The notes under the pieces: generated by a model
Databases searched by the model: none
The model's input: only the letters and a program-made list of their open reading frames with translations
What the model was told of the DNA's origin: nothing
Shown: piece by piece, positions 7,040 to 12,567 of the stretch
Layout of the letters: every line of letters begins with the position of its first letter
How positions within the stretch are numbered: the stretch's first letter is position 1
Made by a program: the position numbers and the translations under genes
NCBI GenBank assembly: GCA_934155625.1
Contig: CAKPHD010000042.1
Coordinates: 1-12,567, forward strand
Reading direction: 5' to 3'
Source: an uncultured Clostridia bacterium
GTDB taxonomy: Bacteria; Bacillota; Clostridia; TANB77; CAG-508
DNA length: 12,567 nt

Positions 7040-7099
7040 AAAAAAAGTTGCAATATACAACTAACTTATATAATTTTTATAAGTTTTAAATTGCAACTT
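7040..7099 (-). terminator. Nested-stem terminator after the VTT-protein gene
   Basis: On the minus strand an outer stem AAGTTGCAA (7099-7091) with TTGCAACTT (7053-7045) encloses a second perfect 8-bp hairpin AACTTATA/TATAAGTT (7085-7078 with 7070-7063). A run of seven T residues overlaps and follows the outer stem (7046-7040). It begins two bases after the stop codon, closes the two-component/amidase/VTT operon and insulates tyrS. Confidence 0.85.
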
Positions 7100-7100
7100 C

Positions 7101-7826
7101 TTATTTTAACTCTTTTAATGCCTTTTCTGTAATTTTTTCTTTATCAAAAAATTTGACTAAAACTATAATTAAAGAAGTAAATATCAAAGTAATTAAATAG
7201 ACAATTATACTTACTTTCCAATTTCCTCTAGAAAAATATTGTCCAACTATAGTTGATGATATTATTGATGGAAATCTGCAAAATGTTGCGATCAGTATAA
7301 ATTTAAATGGCTTTATTGGAAACAAAGCACCTATATAAGTAAGTAAATCTTTTGGTGTTCCTACTATTGCAAAACAAATAGCAAATATAAATTCAATATT
7401 TTTTGAATTTTGAAAGACCTTACTATTTTCAATTTTTTCTATTTTTTCTTTTCCAAATGAATCATAAATAAGCTCTTTTCCAAATTTTCGTGTTATAATA
7501 AATATTAAAGTTGTTGTAATTGCTACTGAAAATAATGTAAATAAAGTTCCACCAACTGCACCATAACACATTCCTGCTAATATCTCTAAAGGTTCTCCTG
7601 GTAATACTATCAAAAAGATTTGCGCAAATTGTAATCCTAGTAAAGATAAAAAGCCATAAATTCCAGAACTGTTAACTTTTTCTTTAAAAGCAATTTGTCC
7701 ATCATATGTTGATAAGTTTTTCATTACTGGAAACAAATATATTGTAAGTCCCACCATAAGAATTATAGTTACAACCAATATTATTATTCTTAGTAGTTTT
7801 ATTTTTTTACTCTTGTTATTATTCAT
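7101..7826 (-). CDS. TVP38/TMEM64 (VTT domain) family membrane protein
   Basis: Integral membrane protein of 241 residues in the TVP38/TMEM64 (SNARE-associated/VTT, DedA-related) family. Related proteins are implicated in lipid scrambling or transport, but the substrate here is unknown. Family hallmarks are visible: PGEPLEILAGMCYGAVGGTLF (76-96 region), GTPKDLLTYIGALFP (156-170) and RFPSIISSTIVGQYF (184-198). Hydrophobic spans lie at about 12-33, 58-76, 84-112, 146-156, 172-192 and 204-226. There is a Lys-rich cytoplasmic start and end. The ribosome binding site is modest (GAAGGGA about eight bases before the ATG). The start is only 18 bp after the amidase stop, so it is the last gene of that operon. 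The gene is intact. Confidence 0.88.
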   Translation of the reverse strand: MNNNKSKKIKLLRIIILVVTIILMVGLTIYLFPVMKNLSTYDGQIAFKEKVNSSGIYGFLSLLGLQFAQIFLIVLPGEPLEILAGMCYGAVGGTLFTLFSVAITTTLIFIITRKFGKELIYDSFGKEKIEKIENSKVFQNSKNIEFIFAICFAIVGTPKDLLTYIGALFPIKPFKFILIATFCRFPSIISSTIVGQYFSRGNWKVSIIVYLITLIFTSLIIVLVKFFDKEKITEKALKELK

Positions 7827-7844
7827 TTAATATTCCCTTCTTTA

Positions 7845-8399
7845 TTATTTATCAATATTTTCTATAATCCCCTCTGCAATAGCCTTTGCATATTCTTCTA
7901 TATTTTCATCTAACAATTTATTATCTTTATCATTCGAAATAAAACCTAATTCAATTAAGCAACTTGTCATATTCGTATTATTAAGCACATAATAATTTGA
8001 ATTTTCACTGTTTATTGTTCCGTACTTCACTCCTCTATTACTCTGAATCTTAGTTTTTTCTAATTTTCTCAACATTGTTTCTGCTAATTTAGTATCTGCT
8101 TCTCTCTTTTTACTATTAGCCCATATCTCAATTCCATTACCAGTATCAGCACTATTCCTATGTATGGAGATAAACAAATTAGCCTTCTTTTTATTTGCAA
8201 ATTTGCATCTATCTTGTAAACTTACCGCTTTGTCTTTTTCTCTAGTCATAATTACTTTTATTTTCTTTTTACTTTTATAACCTTCAAGATGCTTTTCAAC
8301 CAATTTAGCAATTTTTAAAGTATCATCTTTTTCAGATCTATTTTCAGATGATGCACCAACATCACTTCCTCCATGACCGAGCATCAAGGCAAATAACAA
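7845..8399 (-). CDS. N-acetylmuramoyl-L-alanine amidase (Amidase_3), main part, frameshifted from its N-terminus
   Basis: Zinc amidase that cuts the bond between muramic acid and L-Ala in peptidoglycan. Numbered as the restored 218-residue protein, the likely Zn ligands are H43 (GHGGSDVGA), E57 (RSEKD) and H114 (SIHRNSA), and the catalytic Glu is E184 (CLIELGFISN). The fold is complete to the end. The frame as it stands can only begin at a TTG (8399) with no ribosome binding site, and reads LMLGHGG. The preceding bases in another frame encode a membrane anchor and IVICLDA, so the natural junction is LDAGHGG. One extra base (the G at 8379, C in the coding strand) explains the break. This is either a recent inactivating mutation or a sequencing error. 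The restored protein would be a membrane-anchored wall hydrolase of the CwlD/AmiC kind. Confidence 0.85.
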   Translation of the reverse strand: MLFALMLGHGGSDVGASSENRSEKDDTLKIAKLVEKHLEGYKSKKKIKVIMTREKDKAVSLQDRCKFANKKKANLFISIHRNSADTGNGIEIWANSKKREADTKLAETMLRKLEKTKIQSNRGVKYGTINSENSNYYVLNNTNMTSCLIELGFISNDKDNKLLDENIEEYAKAIAEGIIENIDK

Positions 8400-8502
8400 T
8401 TTTTTTATTTTTGTTTATTATATTTATAAATATTGTTATTATTATAGCACCAATCAGTAAAAAAGTTGCTATTATTATTAAAATTTTCAAATTTTTTTTC
8501 AT
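8362..8502 (-). pseudogene. N-terminal membrane-anchor fragment of the amidase gene
   Basis: ATG at 8502 with GAAGG seven to eight bases upstream opens a 46-codon frame: a Lys-rich start MKKNLKI, a hydrophobic anchor (about residues 6-29), then NKNKKIVICLDA. That last stretch is the first strand of the Amidase_3 fold, normally followed by GHGG. After codon 41 the frame turns to RSWRK and stops. GHGGSDVGA continues one frame over, so 8502 is the true start of the amidase gene at 7845-8399. It lies 23 bp after the end of the kinase gene. Confidence 0.8.
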
Positions 8503-8525
8503 ATTTTACCTTCTATATTTTATTC

Positions 8526-8744
8526 TTAAATTATATTAAAAGTTAATTTAACTTTAAATAAATCTCCATCAAGCTTTAATTCAAACTTACCATTTTGCAA
8601 TTCTGTTAAATTTTGTGCAATAGAAATTCCAAGACCGCTTCCTTCTGTCGTTCTTGACTTATCCCCTCTAACAAACCTCTGCATTAGCTCATCAGCAGAA
8701 ATATTAAGCTTGTCTTTAGAAATATTCTTTATTTCTATTTGCAC
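8526..8744 (-). pseudogene. Detached C-terminal tail of the histidine kinase
   Basis: This frame encodes the rest of the kinase ATP-binding domain: VQIEIKNIS, the F-box ELMQRFVRGDKSR, the G2 box TEGSGLGISIAQNLTELQNG and the final strands. It is offset by one base from the main kinase frame (8716-10611), which it overlaps. A GTG at 8744 could serve as a start, but no ribosome binding site is evident, and a G2-box fragment would not work alone. Removing the 28-nt repeat at 8748-8775 joins it to the main frame. Confidence 0.85.
8530..8558 (-). promoter_or_regulatory. Possible internal promoter before the amidase gene
   Basis: TTTAAA (8558-8553), a 17-nt spacer and TATAAT (8535-8530), inside the end of the kinase gene. 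It would start near 8523, about 20 bases before the amidase ATG. The -10 box is perfect and the -35 fair, but such matches are common in AT-rich DNA. Confidence 0.35.
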
Positions 8745-10611
8745 AGTGGTACCGTTGGGACCGGTTCTTATCGGTGCAATTTATATCAACATACACTCTT
8801 GAATTTTCTAATGCGTATTTTGAAATATTGCTATATAAATTCTCTATAATTCTATACATATATTTGCTATCAGCCATAATGTTAATTTCATTTTGCTCTG
8901 AATTTATTATTGGTTCTAATTTTCGTTTTTTAAACTTATCCTCAAATTCCCCTGTTGCTTGTTTAATAAGTTCCACTATATTTATTTTTTCTAAATTCAA
9001 AGCTATATTTCCTGTTGATACTTTTGAAGCTTCTACTAAGTCTTCTGTAAGTCTTTTTAATCTCTGAGATTTATTTTCTAATATTTCTATATACTCTCTT
9101 GCCTTTTCATCTTGAATATTTTCTTGTTTTAGTAAATCTACGTAGTTAATTATTGATGTTAATGGAGTTTTTATATCATGCGATACATTTGTTATTAATT
9201 CTGCTTTCATTCTCTCACTTTTCATTCTTTCTTGTACTGCATTTTCGAATCCATTAGAAATATCATTTAAATATATTACTGAATTTTTGAAAACATTTTC
9301 AACACTTTTTTCGTCAAGTTTACTTTGATTATTTCCTTCATATATATCTTTTAATTTTCTCTCTATTTGTAAATACTCTTTAAAAATTTTTATTATTTTA
9401 TATAAAACAAAACCTATTAATCCAATCATTATTATTGGAAACATTGGGCCGTTTCCGCTTATTGCTATAAGCAACAGCCATACAAAAATTGTTAATCCTG
9501 TTGTAATTATTACTTTAGCCGTTGTATTTGGTGAATATGTAATTGTATTCCAAATCTGTTTTATTTTATTTGCAATCTTTTTGCAAATTTTTAAACACCA
9601 TAATAAAACTTTTCCTGTTATAGATGTTTTTAATAATTGTCTTGCTTTTATTCTTTTTATGACAGTCGTCATAGTAATTACTGCACAAATATATATAATA
9701 AAATATGCTGTTATTACAATAGAATTTATTGCGTTATAGTCATTTTCTGCAAATTCTAACAATATGAATGGCATACAACTAATTAGCATTGCACAAAATA
9801 CTATTATTTCTATAGGAATTCTATCAAAAGTATTAATGTTTATTGGATTATCCTCGTTTCCATCATGTCCTATTACACTTGTTAGATATATAATAAGTAA
9901 TAATGTTAGCAATGCACTTATTGGTAAAAACACATACACATTATTGTTAATAGGTTTAACCATGTTCAAAAATGTTGTTGCCATTTGTCTTTCTGTGCTT
10001 AAATTCAATTCTTCTGTATATGAACTATAAATTTCAAAATCTTTTACTTCTGCTGAAATATATTCAATATACCTTCCATCATTAAGCTTTGTATCTGTTT
10101 TTGCAGTGTCTGTTGTGTAATATGTAATTAAAAAATTGCTTAAATATTCATCTCCATATTGTACAATGGCATCTGAATCTGTTTGTATGCTTCCATCTAA
10201 AATATTAACTTTTTTTTGCTTTGAATCTTGTGATAAATTTATTTGCTCTTTTATTTCATCAATTGTGCTTTTTCTTATATTAGTAATAGCTTTATTTTTA
10301 TAAATAATCAAAAAATTCATATTCTTTATGGTAGTATAATTTGAATAATTATTTTGCACATCTAGATAATATATATTCATATCTCCATCTTTTACGCTAT
10401 CATATGAACTATTGTTATGAATTAATCCATCTGCACTATCTCGTAAAGTCATCAAATAGTTATAAGCAAATTTTTTTGATTTAAAATATTTGTCTTCATT
10501 TAAATAATCTGAATTTTTTATTGCTATACACATAACAGATAAAATAAGTATCACTATTGATATTGACAACACAACATAACTTACTGCTCTTAAGAATTTA
10601 GTATTTTTCAT
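8716..10611 (-). CDS. Sensor histidine kinase, interrupted before its ATP-binding boxes
   Basis: Membrane sensor kinase partner of the response regulator just upstream. Hydrophobic spans lie at about 10-31, 225-247, 266-287, 296-317, 365-384 and 389-407, with a large extracytoplasmic domain (about 32-224). HisKA follows, with H478 in VSHDIKTPL, then the N-box around N591/N595 (ENLYSNISKYALENS). After DINC (612) the frame runs into foreign sequence and stops at 631, missing the F- and G2 boxes, which lie one frame over at 8526-8744. The break coincides with a GC-rich 28-nt repeat; deleting it gives a continuous 685-residue kinase (DINC-T-VQIEIKN). As given, the protein cannot bind ATP properly and should be inactive unless some bypass exists. 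The start has AGGAGGAG upstream, 12 bp after the regulator stop. The signal sensed is unknown; cell-envelope stress is a guess from the amidase and VTT neighbours. Confidence 0.9.
   Translation of the reverse strand: MKNTKFLRAVSYVVLSISIVILILSVMCIAIKNSDYLNEDKYFKSKKFAYNYLMTLRDSADGLIHNNSSYDSVKDGDMNIYYLDVQNNYSNYTTIKNMNFLIIYKNKAITNIRKSTIDEIKEQINLSQDSKQKKVNILDGSIQTDSDAIVQYGDEYLSNFLITYYTTDTAKTDTKLNDGRYIEYISAEVKDFEIYSSYTEELNLSTERQMATTFLNMVKPINNNVYVFLPISALLTLLLIIYLTSVIGHDGNEDNPININTFDRIPIEIIVFCAMLISCMPFILLEFAENDYNAINSIVITAYFIIYICAVITMTTVIKRIKARQLLKTSITGKVLLWCLKICKKIANKIKQIWNTITYSPNTTAKVIITTGLTIFVWLLLIAISGNGPMFPIIMIGLIGFVLYKIIKIFKEYLQIERKLKDIYEGNNQSKLDEKSVENVFKNSVIYLNDISNGFENAVQERMKSERMKAELITNVSHDIKTPLTSIINYVDLLKQENIQDEKAREYIEILENKSQRLKRLTEDLVEASKVSTGNIALNLEKINIVELIKQATGEFEDKFKKRKLEPIINSEQNEINIMADSKYMYRIIENLYSNISKYALENSRVYVDINCTDKNRSQRYHCANRNKEYF
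8748..8775 (-). repeat. 28-nt GC-rich repeat, copy in the kinase gene
   Basis: The coding strand starts ACCGATAAGA and ends ACCGGTCCCAACGGTACC, over half G+C in a region near 30%. It is 27/28 identical to 10630-10657, in the same orientation, and both copies follow AAATTGN. It contains several ACCG/CGGT units that can form short stems. It interrupts the kinase frame; excising exactly 28 nt restores the frame. Confidence 0.85.
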
Positions 10612-10623
10612 TTTCTCCTCCTA

Positions 10624-11370
10624 TTAAAAGGTACCGTTGGGACCGGTTCTCATCGGTTCAATTTTGTATCCAACACCCCATATAACCTTTAGATATTTAG
10701 GCTCTTTGGGATTTATTTCGATTTTTTCTCTTATGTGTCTTATATGTACTGCAATTACATTTTCTGCTGCATAGTATTCTCCGTCCCATACATTTGTATA
10801 TATTTCTTCAATTGAAAATACTTTTCCTTTGTTTTTTGTCAAAAATTTTAATATATTGTATTCTGTTGGTGTTAGTTTTACTTCTTTTCCATCTACTATT
10901 ACTTGTTTTAAATCATCATTTATTATTAACTCTCCATTTTGTATAATATTTTCTTCTTTTTGACTAGAAGCGGTATCACTATCATTCACATTATTTTCTC
11001 CACCAAATTTAGTATATCTTCTTATTAATGCATTTACTCTAGCTATTAGTTCTACAGGATTAAATGGTTTTGTAACATAATCATCTGCTCCTACATTTAG
11101 TCCATTTATTTTGTCTATATCTTCTGATTTTGCTGATAGCATTATTACTGGTATGTTTTTGTCTTTTCTTATTTCTTCTAATGTTTCTAGTCCATCTTTG
11201 TTTGGCATCATTATGTCTAATATTACTAATTGTATTTCATTTTTCTTGATTTCTTCTAGCGCCTGCTCTCCATCATATGCTTTTATTATTTTATAGTTTT
11301 CTTTTCCTAAATATATTTCAATTGCTTTTACAATTTCTTTATCGTCATCTACTACTAATATATTATACAT
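10624..11370 (-). CDS. OmpR/PhoB-family response regulator
   Basis: DNA-binding response regulator, 248 residues. The receiver domain has the acidic pocket D8-D10, phospho-acceptor D52 (VILDIMMP), S79 and K101 (TKPF). A linker rich in Asn/Ser/Glu (about 120-145) leads to the winged-helix DNA-binding domain (about 148-238), with KLTPTEYNILKFL, the recognition helix region AAENVIAVHIRHIREKIE and the wing LKVIWGVGYKIE. Relatives end within a residue or two of GYKIE. Here the tail PMRTGPNGTF is encoded by the 28-nt repeat at 10630-10657, so it is an added C-terminal extension. The tail may be harmless, as the wing is complete. GGAG lies just before the ATG. It is first in the operon with the kinase. 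The 11-bp direct repeats at 11640-11661 are a candidate binding site. Confidence 0.96.
   Translation of the reverse strand: MYNILVVDDDKEIVKAIEIYLGKENYKIIKAYDGEQALEEIKKNEIQLVILDIMMPNKDGLETLEEIRKDKNIPVIMLSAKSEDIDKINGLNVGADDYVTKPFNPVELIARVNALIRRYTKFGGENNVNDSDTASSQKEENIIQNGELIINDDLKQVIVDGKEVKLTPTEYNILKFLTKNKGKVFSIEEIYTNVWDGEYYAAENVIAVHIRHIREKIEINPKEPKYLKVIWGVGYKIEPMRTGPNGTF
10630..10657 (-). repeat. 28-nt GC-rich repeat, copy at the end of the regulator gene
   Basis: Same orientation and 27/28 identical to 8748-8775. With flanks, 33 of 35 positions agree (10630-10664 against 8748-8782). Here it encodes the last residues of the regulator (PMRTGPNGT) and ends four bases before its stop codon. The two copies form a direct repeat bracketing the main part of the kinase gene. 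Confidence 0.85.
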
Positions 11371-11395
11371 GTCTCCTCTTCCTTTCTTCCTCTAT

Positions 11396-11404
11396 ATTAT
11401 AACA
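11396..11404 (-). promoter_or_regulatory. Extended -10 promoter of the regulator-kinase operon
   Basis: TGT directly followed by TATAAT (11404-11396), an extended -10 box. The -35 region is only T-rich (ATTTTT). Transcription would begin near 11389, about 19 bases before the regulator ATG. A 13-bp inverted repeat lies immediately upstream and touches the -35 region. Confidence 0.6.
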
Positions 11405-11411
11405 GATTTTT

Positions 11412-11450
11412 ATTAATAAAAAATAGATAAAATATTAATTTTTTATTAAT
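11412..11450. repeat. 13-bp perfect inverted repeat upstream of the regulator promoter
   Basis: ATTAATAAAAAAT (11412-11424) and its exact reverse complement ATTTTTTATTAAT (11438-11450), with a 13-nt spacer. It is pure A/T and lacks a U-tract beyond the arms in either direction, so it is not a good terminator. It may be an operator or only a low-complexity coincidence. Confidence 0.45.
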
Positions 11451-11453
11451 TCA

Positions 11454-11516
11454 TTATTTGTCCATAAATTCATCACTTACCAAAAAGGTCCCTGAAAATG
11501 TATATCTATTTCCACC
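11454..11516 (-). pseudogene. C-terminal scrap of an unidentified protein
   Basis: A frame of 20 codons plus stop reads GGNRYTFSGTFLVSDE and ends FMDK. It has no start codon, and its composition is that of a beta-rich protein terminus rather than random AT-rich DNA. It abuts the ABC remnant at about 11516, which suggests that a deletion removed everything between the start of one gene and the end of another. I do not recognise the family. Confidence 0.35.
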
Positions 11517-11594
11517 TATGAAAATGATATGTCATTTACTGCTTTTACTTCATTTTCTCCTTTGCCAGAAATTTTCAACTTTTAAAATTTCCAT
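11516..11594 (-). pseudogene. Remnant of an ABC transporter ATPase gene (5' end only)
   Basis: A ribosome binding site (GAAAGGA) and ATG (11594) are followed by MEILKVENF. One frame over comes GKGENEVKAVNDISFS (about 11566-11519) and then a stop. Together these give the classic start of a MacB/BceA/LolD-type ATPase (MEILKVENL-x-x-x-YGKGENEVKA-x-x-DISFS), lacking the few residues between the two parts and everything from Walker A on. Such ATPases are often encoded next to two-component systems for antimicrobial-peptide resistance, so this regulator-kinase pair may once have controlled this transporter. The fragment makes no functional protein. Confidence 0.7.
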
Positions 11595-11621
11595 TTTCTA
11601 CTTTCCTTTCTTTGTTATTTG

Positions 11622-11661
11622 ATTATATATTAATATTGGAATGTGACTCTAAAGTGACTCT
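11622..11661 (-). promoter_or_regulatory. Promoter with two 11-bp direct repeats, candidate response-regulator site
   Basis: On the minus strand AGAGTCACTTT (11661-11651) and AGAGTCACATT (11650-11640) are adjacent direct repeats, 10 of 11 identical. TATAAT follows at 11627-11622. With a 17-nt spacer the -35 position is AGAGTC, inside the proximal repeat and unlike the consensus. Tandem 11-bp repeats replacing a -35 box are the known arrangement for PhoB/OmpR-type activators. It would drive the ABC remnant and read into the regulator-kinase genes. Confidence 0.65.
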
Positions 11662-11672
11662 ATTAAAATTTC

Positions 11673-11702
11673 AAAAAAAGATTCGACATTACTATCGAAC
11701 CT
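11673..11702 (-). terminator. Terminator of the VanY-type carboxypeptidase gene
   Basis: AGGTTCGA (11702-11695) pairs with TCGAATCT (11686-11679), including one G-U, across an 8-nt loop. T residues run from 11679 to 11673. It lies seven bases after the stop codon. Confidence 0.85.
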
Positions 11703-11709
11703 TTCTATT

Positions 11710-12555
11710 TTAATGTGTCTTTAAATATTGTATATATTCTTCTAGGCACATATTTAATTCATTCATTTTTTTAGCATGTTCTACGCCAACATATCTCCAA
11801 TGCCAAGACTCATATGCTATTTTAGTTATATCTTCTTTGTCCTTTGGATATCTTAATACAAATCCATAATTTTCTGCATTTTTTTGTAACCACTTAAATC
11901 CCTCTAACTTCTCAAATCCATTATCAACTTTGTTGAAGTCTACTGCAAGTCCCAAATTGTGGTCACTTGAACCAGGTTTATTGATATATTCATTCGTCAG
12001 TTTTTCAGCCTCTTCTTGTGATTTTCCTTCTTGTAAATATTTTTTTACACTAGCATCATACAGTTCTTTTTGCCTTGCTACACTTCTGTACGCTGATTGT
12101 ATCCAAATATTTGTTATTCCATCTTTTTTCATTTGGTTCATCATATTGTTTAATTCTCCAATTGCTCGAACATCAAATTGTCTTGTTTTATCTATATTTT
12201 CTACTTTTACTGTAAAATTTTCTGGTAATAAGTTTTCATAATTTGCAAGAGTTAATCTCCAATCTGTTATTTCTTTTTCTGGTTGCTGTTCTTGATCTTG
12301 ATTCTGCTCATTAACTTGATTTTCTTCATTTTTATTTTCATCTTGACTTGTTGTTTTTTGTTCTACTTGATTTGTTGTTGTTTCTACTGTTGTTTTATTT
12401 TTGGATTTTTTTACTATTACTGCAGTTACTATAATTATTATTAATAGTATTAATGCAATTTTTCTTTTATTTAATTGTTTTCTTTTATTATTTATTTCTT
12501 TCTTTAGCCTTTTTCCTCTAGTATTATGATGTTTTCCCCTTGGTATTTTTTTCAT
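11710..12555 (-). CDS. VanY-type D-alanyl-D-alanine carboxypeptidase (peptidase M15)
   Basis: Zinc carboxypeptidase that removes the terminal D-Ala from peptidoglycan stem peptides, acting outside the membrane. Layout of the 281 residues: a very basic cytoplasmic start (1-32), one membrane anchor (about 33-48), a Gln/Asn/Glu/Thr-rich linker (50-95), then the M15 domain. Motifs are SAYRS (154-158), SDHNLGLAVDF (197-207) with Zn ligands H199 and D206, and ESWHWRYVG (249-257) with catalytic E249 and ligand H252. AGGTAGGA lies just before the ATG. The gene has its own terminator, so it is separate from the two-component operon behind it. Its promoter lies outside the window. VanY proteins can lower glycopeptide susceptibility, but chromosomal relatives mostly serve wall maturation, and there are no van ligase genes here. 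Confidence 0.93.
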   Translation of the reverse strand: MKKIPRGKHHNTRGKRLKKEINNKRKQLNKRKIALILLIIIIVTAVIVKKSKNKTTVETTTNQVEQKTTSQDENKNEENQVNEQNQDQEQQPEKEITDWRLTLANYENLLPENFTVKVENIDKTRQFDVRAIGELNNMMNQMKKDGITNIWIQSAYRSVARQKELYDASVKKYLQEGKSQEEAEKLTNEYINKPGSSDHNLGLAVDFNKVDNGFEKLEGFKWLQKNAENYGFVLRYPKDKEDITKIAYESWHWRYVGVEHAKKMNELNMCLEEYIQYLKTH

Positions 12556-12567
12556 TTATCCTACCTC

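Noticed and set aside
8348..8539. Plus-strand hydrophobic frame opposite the amidase N-terminus
   Set aside because: It mirrors the AT-rich anchor-coding sequence of the amidase and has no start signals of its own.
8526..8744. A separate small ATPase-like gene after the kinase
   Set aside because: It is the missing F/G2-box tail of the kinase, out of frame by one base, not an independent gene.
8716..8750. Programmed ribosomal frameshifting in the kinase
   Set aside because: There is no convincing slippery heptamer with a downstream stem, and the 28-nt inserted repeat fully explains the offset.
11412..11450. Intrinsic terminator between the ABC remnant and the regulator
   Set aside because: The stem is pure A/T and no U-tract follows the second arm on either strand.
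11710..12555. Vancomycin-resistance cluster (vanY with vanRS-like genes)
   Set aside because: There are no vanH, vanA/B-type ligase or vanX genes; the carboxypeptidase has its own terminator and the kinase is broken.
1..12567. CRISPR arrays, tRNA or rRNA genes, transposase genes
   Set aside because: No regularly spaced repeats, no cloverleaf-like or rRNA stretches and no transposase or integrase frames were seen on either strand.

Overview
The window is AT-rich (GC only in the high twenties to low thirties percent by eye), with every gene on the minus strand, strong GGAGG-type ribosome binding sites, sigma-A-like promoters, U-tract terminators and a CIRCE heat-shock operator. This points to a low-GC Gram-positive bacterium, most likely an uncultured clostridial (gut-type) lineage. 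I can name gene families from sequence, but not the species.

In the direction of transcription (right to left) the layout is as follows. (1) 12555-11710: a membrane-anchored VanY-type D,D-carboxypeptidase with its own terminator. (2) 11700-11371: a promoter with two 11-bp direct repeats, the wreck of an ABC-transporter ATPase gene, the C-terminal scrap of another protein, and a second promoter. (3) 11370-7101: a probable operon of an OmpR-type response regulator, a multi-membrane-span histidine kinase, a cell-wall amidase and a TVP38/VTT membrane protein, closed by a nested-stem terminator at 7040-7099. The kinase and the amidase are both frameshifted. (4) 6933-5710: tyrosyl-tRNA synthetase from a consensus promoter. 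(5) 5700-2848: a short leader followed by two tandem mgtE magnesium transporter genes. (6) 2803-861: htpG (Hsp90) under a consensus promoter overlapped by a CIRCE operator, ending in a terminator. (7) 790-188: a nitrate/sulfonate/taurine-type ABC ATPase that loses its C-terminus.

Two things stand out. First, the mgtE leader has no recognisable M-box riboswitch. It carries a 30-codon reading frame with a good Shine-Dalgarno and an acidic, proline-containing start (MSEEPRENPK), and its 3' end runs through a 14-bp intrinsic terminator. The start of this frame can pair over 16 continuous base pairs with the loop and 3' arm of that terminator, giving mutually exclusive structures. This looks like translation-coupled attenuation of magnesium uptake, similar in logic to mgtL of enterobacteria but in a Gram-positive setting.

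Second, a GC-rich 28-nt sequence occurs twice (8748-8775 and 10630-10657, 27/28 identical). One copy extends the response regulator C-terminus. The other sits inside the kinase, and removing exactly 28 nt restores an uninterrupted 685-residue kinase. It behaves like a tiny inserted repeat. Together with the one-base frameshift in the amidase, the ABC remnant upstream of the regulator and the truncated ABC ATPase at the left end, it suggests that the two-component/cell-envelope part of this locus is decaying, while htpG, tyrS and mgtE are intact.
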